Source: Rhytidiadelphus loreus (Eukaryota > Streptophyta > Bryopsida > Hypnales > Hylocomiaceae). From it: a stretch of DNA of 64,000 bases. The stretch spans positions 17,836,760-17,900,759 of the forward strand of contig OX344762.1 of NCBI GenBank assembly GCA_947034895.1. Reading direction: 5' to 3'. Made by a program: the position numbers and the translations under genes. This document shows, piece by piece, positions 62,101 to 64,000 of the stretch. Every line of letters starts with the position of its first letter. Position 1 is the stretch's first letter. Below the pieces are notes generated by a model that was not told the DNA's origin, did no database searches, and saw only the letters and a list, made by a program, of their open reading frames with translations.

Positions 62101-64000
62101 GTCGGCTAGATACATGGATTTTGAATCTGTGCGAGAAAAAACAAAACAATACTCAAATCATTCTTGGGGATCTCTCCAAATACCCTTTGTATCAACAAAC
62201 AACAAGTTAAGAAAGGGAAACTAGATTCCTTTAATTCACAATCTTGAGATAAAGAAAACGCTGTTGAAGAAAATACATTCACAATTCTCAGGTATACACA
62301 TACTGAACAGAGATAAGCATATGAACTCCCAAACCCTTAATTACCTACTCCTCTGGGCAACCGTATAGGCTCATACCTGAAGTCAAAGAAATTCCAGAAG
62401 GTTGGGCAAAGGAGGTATCTTTTCCTCTGCATTCCACACGGCCCACAAAATTGCAGATTTTAAACTCTTTACAAATGCGCATCAACAATGTCCAGTGAAT
62501 CACATGAAACCGACACATGAACATTTCTGAATCTATTGGCTGAGAGATTTCACACCGCAAAGATAATTTCTACAGGCCCTTTGGATTAGTCTGTATTACC
62601 TTCGCCCATTCTGATTGCGCTCATAACCGTCTCCACTAAAAACTGCAGTGGTTCCATCGGCAATGTCATGCCGCCAAATCTGATGCTGACCAGCCAACGC
62701 GATATAGACAAAACCGGATTCCGCATCATGGGCGACATCCCAAGGTGAGTTGAGGACCTAGTCAGACATTTTCAAAGTCAGCAAGGTGGTCAAGAAATGC
62801 CACAATGAGAAACCTTAAATCTCCTGTGTATATACGCTCAGCCCCTGAAAATGCCCAATTCAAACGATCATACTGTGACAAGAATAATTCAGACGGGGAT
62901 TTTATATCACCAGAATCAATAAAGAATATTATTGCATGTGTTCTTCAAAAAATGAAAAAATTGGAGTACCTGATCAGAACCCTTCTTCCCACCTCGATAA
63001 TCTGCACCCTTGGTACCATTTCCAGCTAGTGTCCGCACTGTCTCTTTCACGAAATCGATTTCCCTGCACACTTCTTTCTGTCAGCTGCCCAGAGCTTCCA
63101 GTGAGTGCTTAGAACAAAAGCAAAATAAAGCAGAGAACAGCATGATGCACGCTGCATTGATTTGTCCACCCATTAATTAAAAATAGTGTGAATTTGATAA
63201 ATTAGTCACACGCATTAATAGGATAAATCAATGTAGTGGAATATAAATGCAAGCAGCAGCAGCAACACCATTGTTCTAAAATCAATGTCGAATTCTCAAA
63301 CTATGCTTTTCAAGATAGTTAATCGAGTAGAGAGATTTATCCACATGAGCTTGATATGGACGACTTTAAACTAGGGAGAGAGGGAGTTCATGGGCATGAG
63401 AGGCGCGTTAGAAGAATTTGCGATTGACTCATTCCATGTCCAATGGAGCTTTAGGGTTTCATCAAGTAAATGCACAGAGCACTGTACACTAACAATGCAC
63501 TTCCAAGTTATGCTACATGAACACATTCTTTAATCCATTTTTAAAACAAAAATGTTCTATTTTCGATTCTTATTCTCTTCAAGAAATGCATTGCTCCCTG
63601 ATTGATTGTATATATCTTTGTTGACAAAAAGTGCATGTTTCGGGATTAGGGTTTAGAGTGCAAGATTAGCAGATTCTATGTTGTGAGCTCAAAAATAAGT
63701 GCAAGAGTGCGAGGATTGTAACCTCAGGGCGTGATTCTCGGTGTCAGCAACATAGAGCACGTTCTTCACGGTATTGTAAGCCACGCCCTGGGGTCGGTTG
63801 AACAAAGCATCCGCGAACGATCCATCCTTAAGACCTTCTCCTCCACCACCCACTTGCGTGACGAAATTGCCGTCCAAATCGGTTACCACCTGGTTTCCAA
63901 CCACTGCCTCTTGTCAACCCCAACCACACATACCATGCGGGTTTTGGTTGCATCAATTTCACATATCAATAACAAATAGGTATTAAAGAAAAAAAAATGC
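59158..64000 (-). CDS. SOQ1: SOQ1-like protein, NHL repeats and C-terminal domain (N-terminus beyond right edge)
   Basis: SOQ1 (SUPPRESSOR OF QUENCHING 1) is a thylakoid membrane protein with stromal HAD hydrolase and lumenal thioredoxin-like, NHL and C-terminal parts; it prevents slowly reversible antenna quenching (qH). Exons on the minus strand: 63889-63723 (start approximate), 63063-62970, 62757-62600, 62426-62377, 62126-62005, 61492-61385, 61269-61177, 60810-60774, 60345-60092, 59715-59560 and 59319-59158 (TAA), together 467 codons in frame. NHL-type words recur: [111 protein letters not shown] and [16 protein letters not shown]. The tail has SGYHFSK and [19 protein letters not shown] with its conserved cysteines. 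The HAD, membrane and thioredoxin-like parts are missing only because the window ends. Confidence 0.95.
63190..63245 (-). repeat. Short dispersed motif in a SOQ1 intron
   Basis: TTAGTCACACGCATTAATAG followed by GATAAATCAATGTAGTGG is the reverse complement of the motif at 14694 and resembles 31610-31660. It sits in the 660-bp intron between the two right-most SOQ1 exons seen. Confidence 0.5.

Overview
The window is nuclear DNA of a land plant (at minimum a streptophyte). Six intron-bearing genes are recognisable, all of plant type: plastid HDS/IspG, an EDR2 C-terminal-domain protein, plastid MGDG synthase, an NAA60/MCC1-type N-acetyltransferase, cellulose synthase interactive protein CSI1/POM2, and the thylakoid protein SOQ1. 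Exons were joined by hand at GT/AG sites and every junction keeps frame. The species cannot be fixed from the sequence. Long AT-rich intergenic DNA and introns of roughly 65-600 bp argue against very compact genomes; a bryophyte or other non-seed plant is a guess only.

Layout: 1-2982 (-) is the N-terminal half of HDS, cut by the left edge. 2983-16651 is an upstream region and then about 12 kb of AT-rich repeat-bearing DNA with two strongly G-over-C skewed islands. 16652-18270 (+) is the EDR2_C protein (3 exons, 310 aa). 19894-23144 (-) is MGDG synthase (8 exons, 530 aa, start uncertain). 23478-27553 is intergenic. 27554-29844 (-) is the NAA60-like acetyltransferase (6 exons proposed, 268 aa). 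29845-50474 is a 20 kb stretch of dispersed, mutually inserted repeats, ending in the GC-richer CSI1 promoter and leader. 50475-58603 (+) is CSI1 (6 exons, 2187 aa). 59158-63889 and beyond (-) is the NHL-repeat and C-terminal part of SOQ1 (467 codons), running off the right edge. CSI1 and SOQ1 are tail to tail, 554 bp between stop codons.

The genes do not form a cluster. Three products act in plastids (isoprenoid precursors, galactolipid, photoprotection), one at the plasma-membrane cellulose synthase complex, one probably on membranes modifying protein N-termini, and one is a lipid/defence-related EDR2_C protein; each is probably regulated alone.

The most unusual material is between genes. 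There is a family of elements bounded by TTAA plus CCC(C)T inverted ends, and a separate family with GGTGCTA ends that carries a 50-bp internal minisatellite and has inserted into one of the TTAA elements. There is also a CACTA-like remnant, several tandem duplications, and islands with up to 20-fold more G than C. No new multi-gene system was found. No tRNA, rRNA or CRISPR features were seen.
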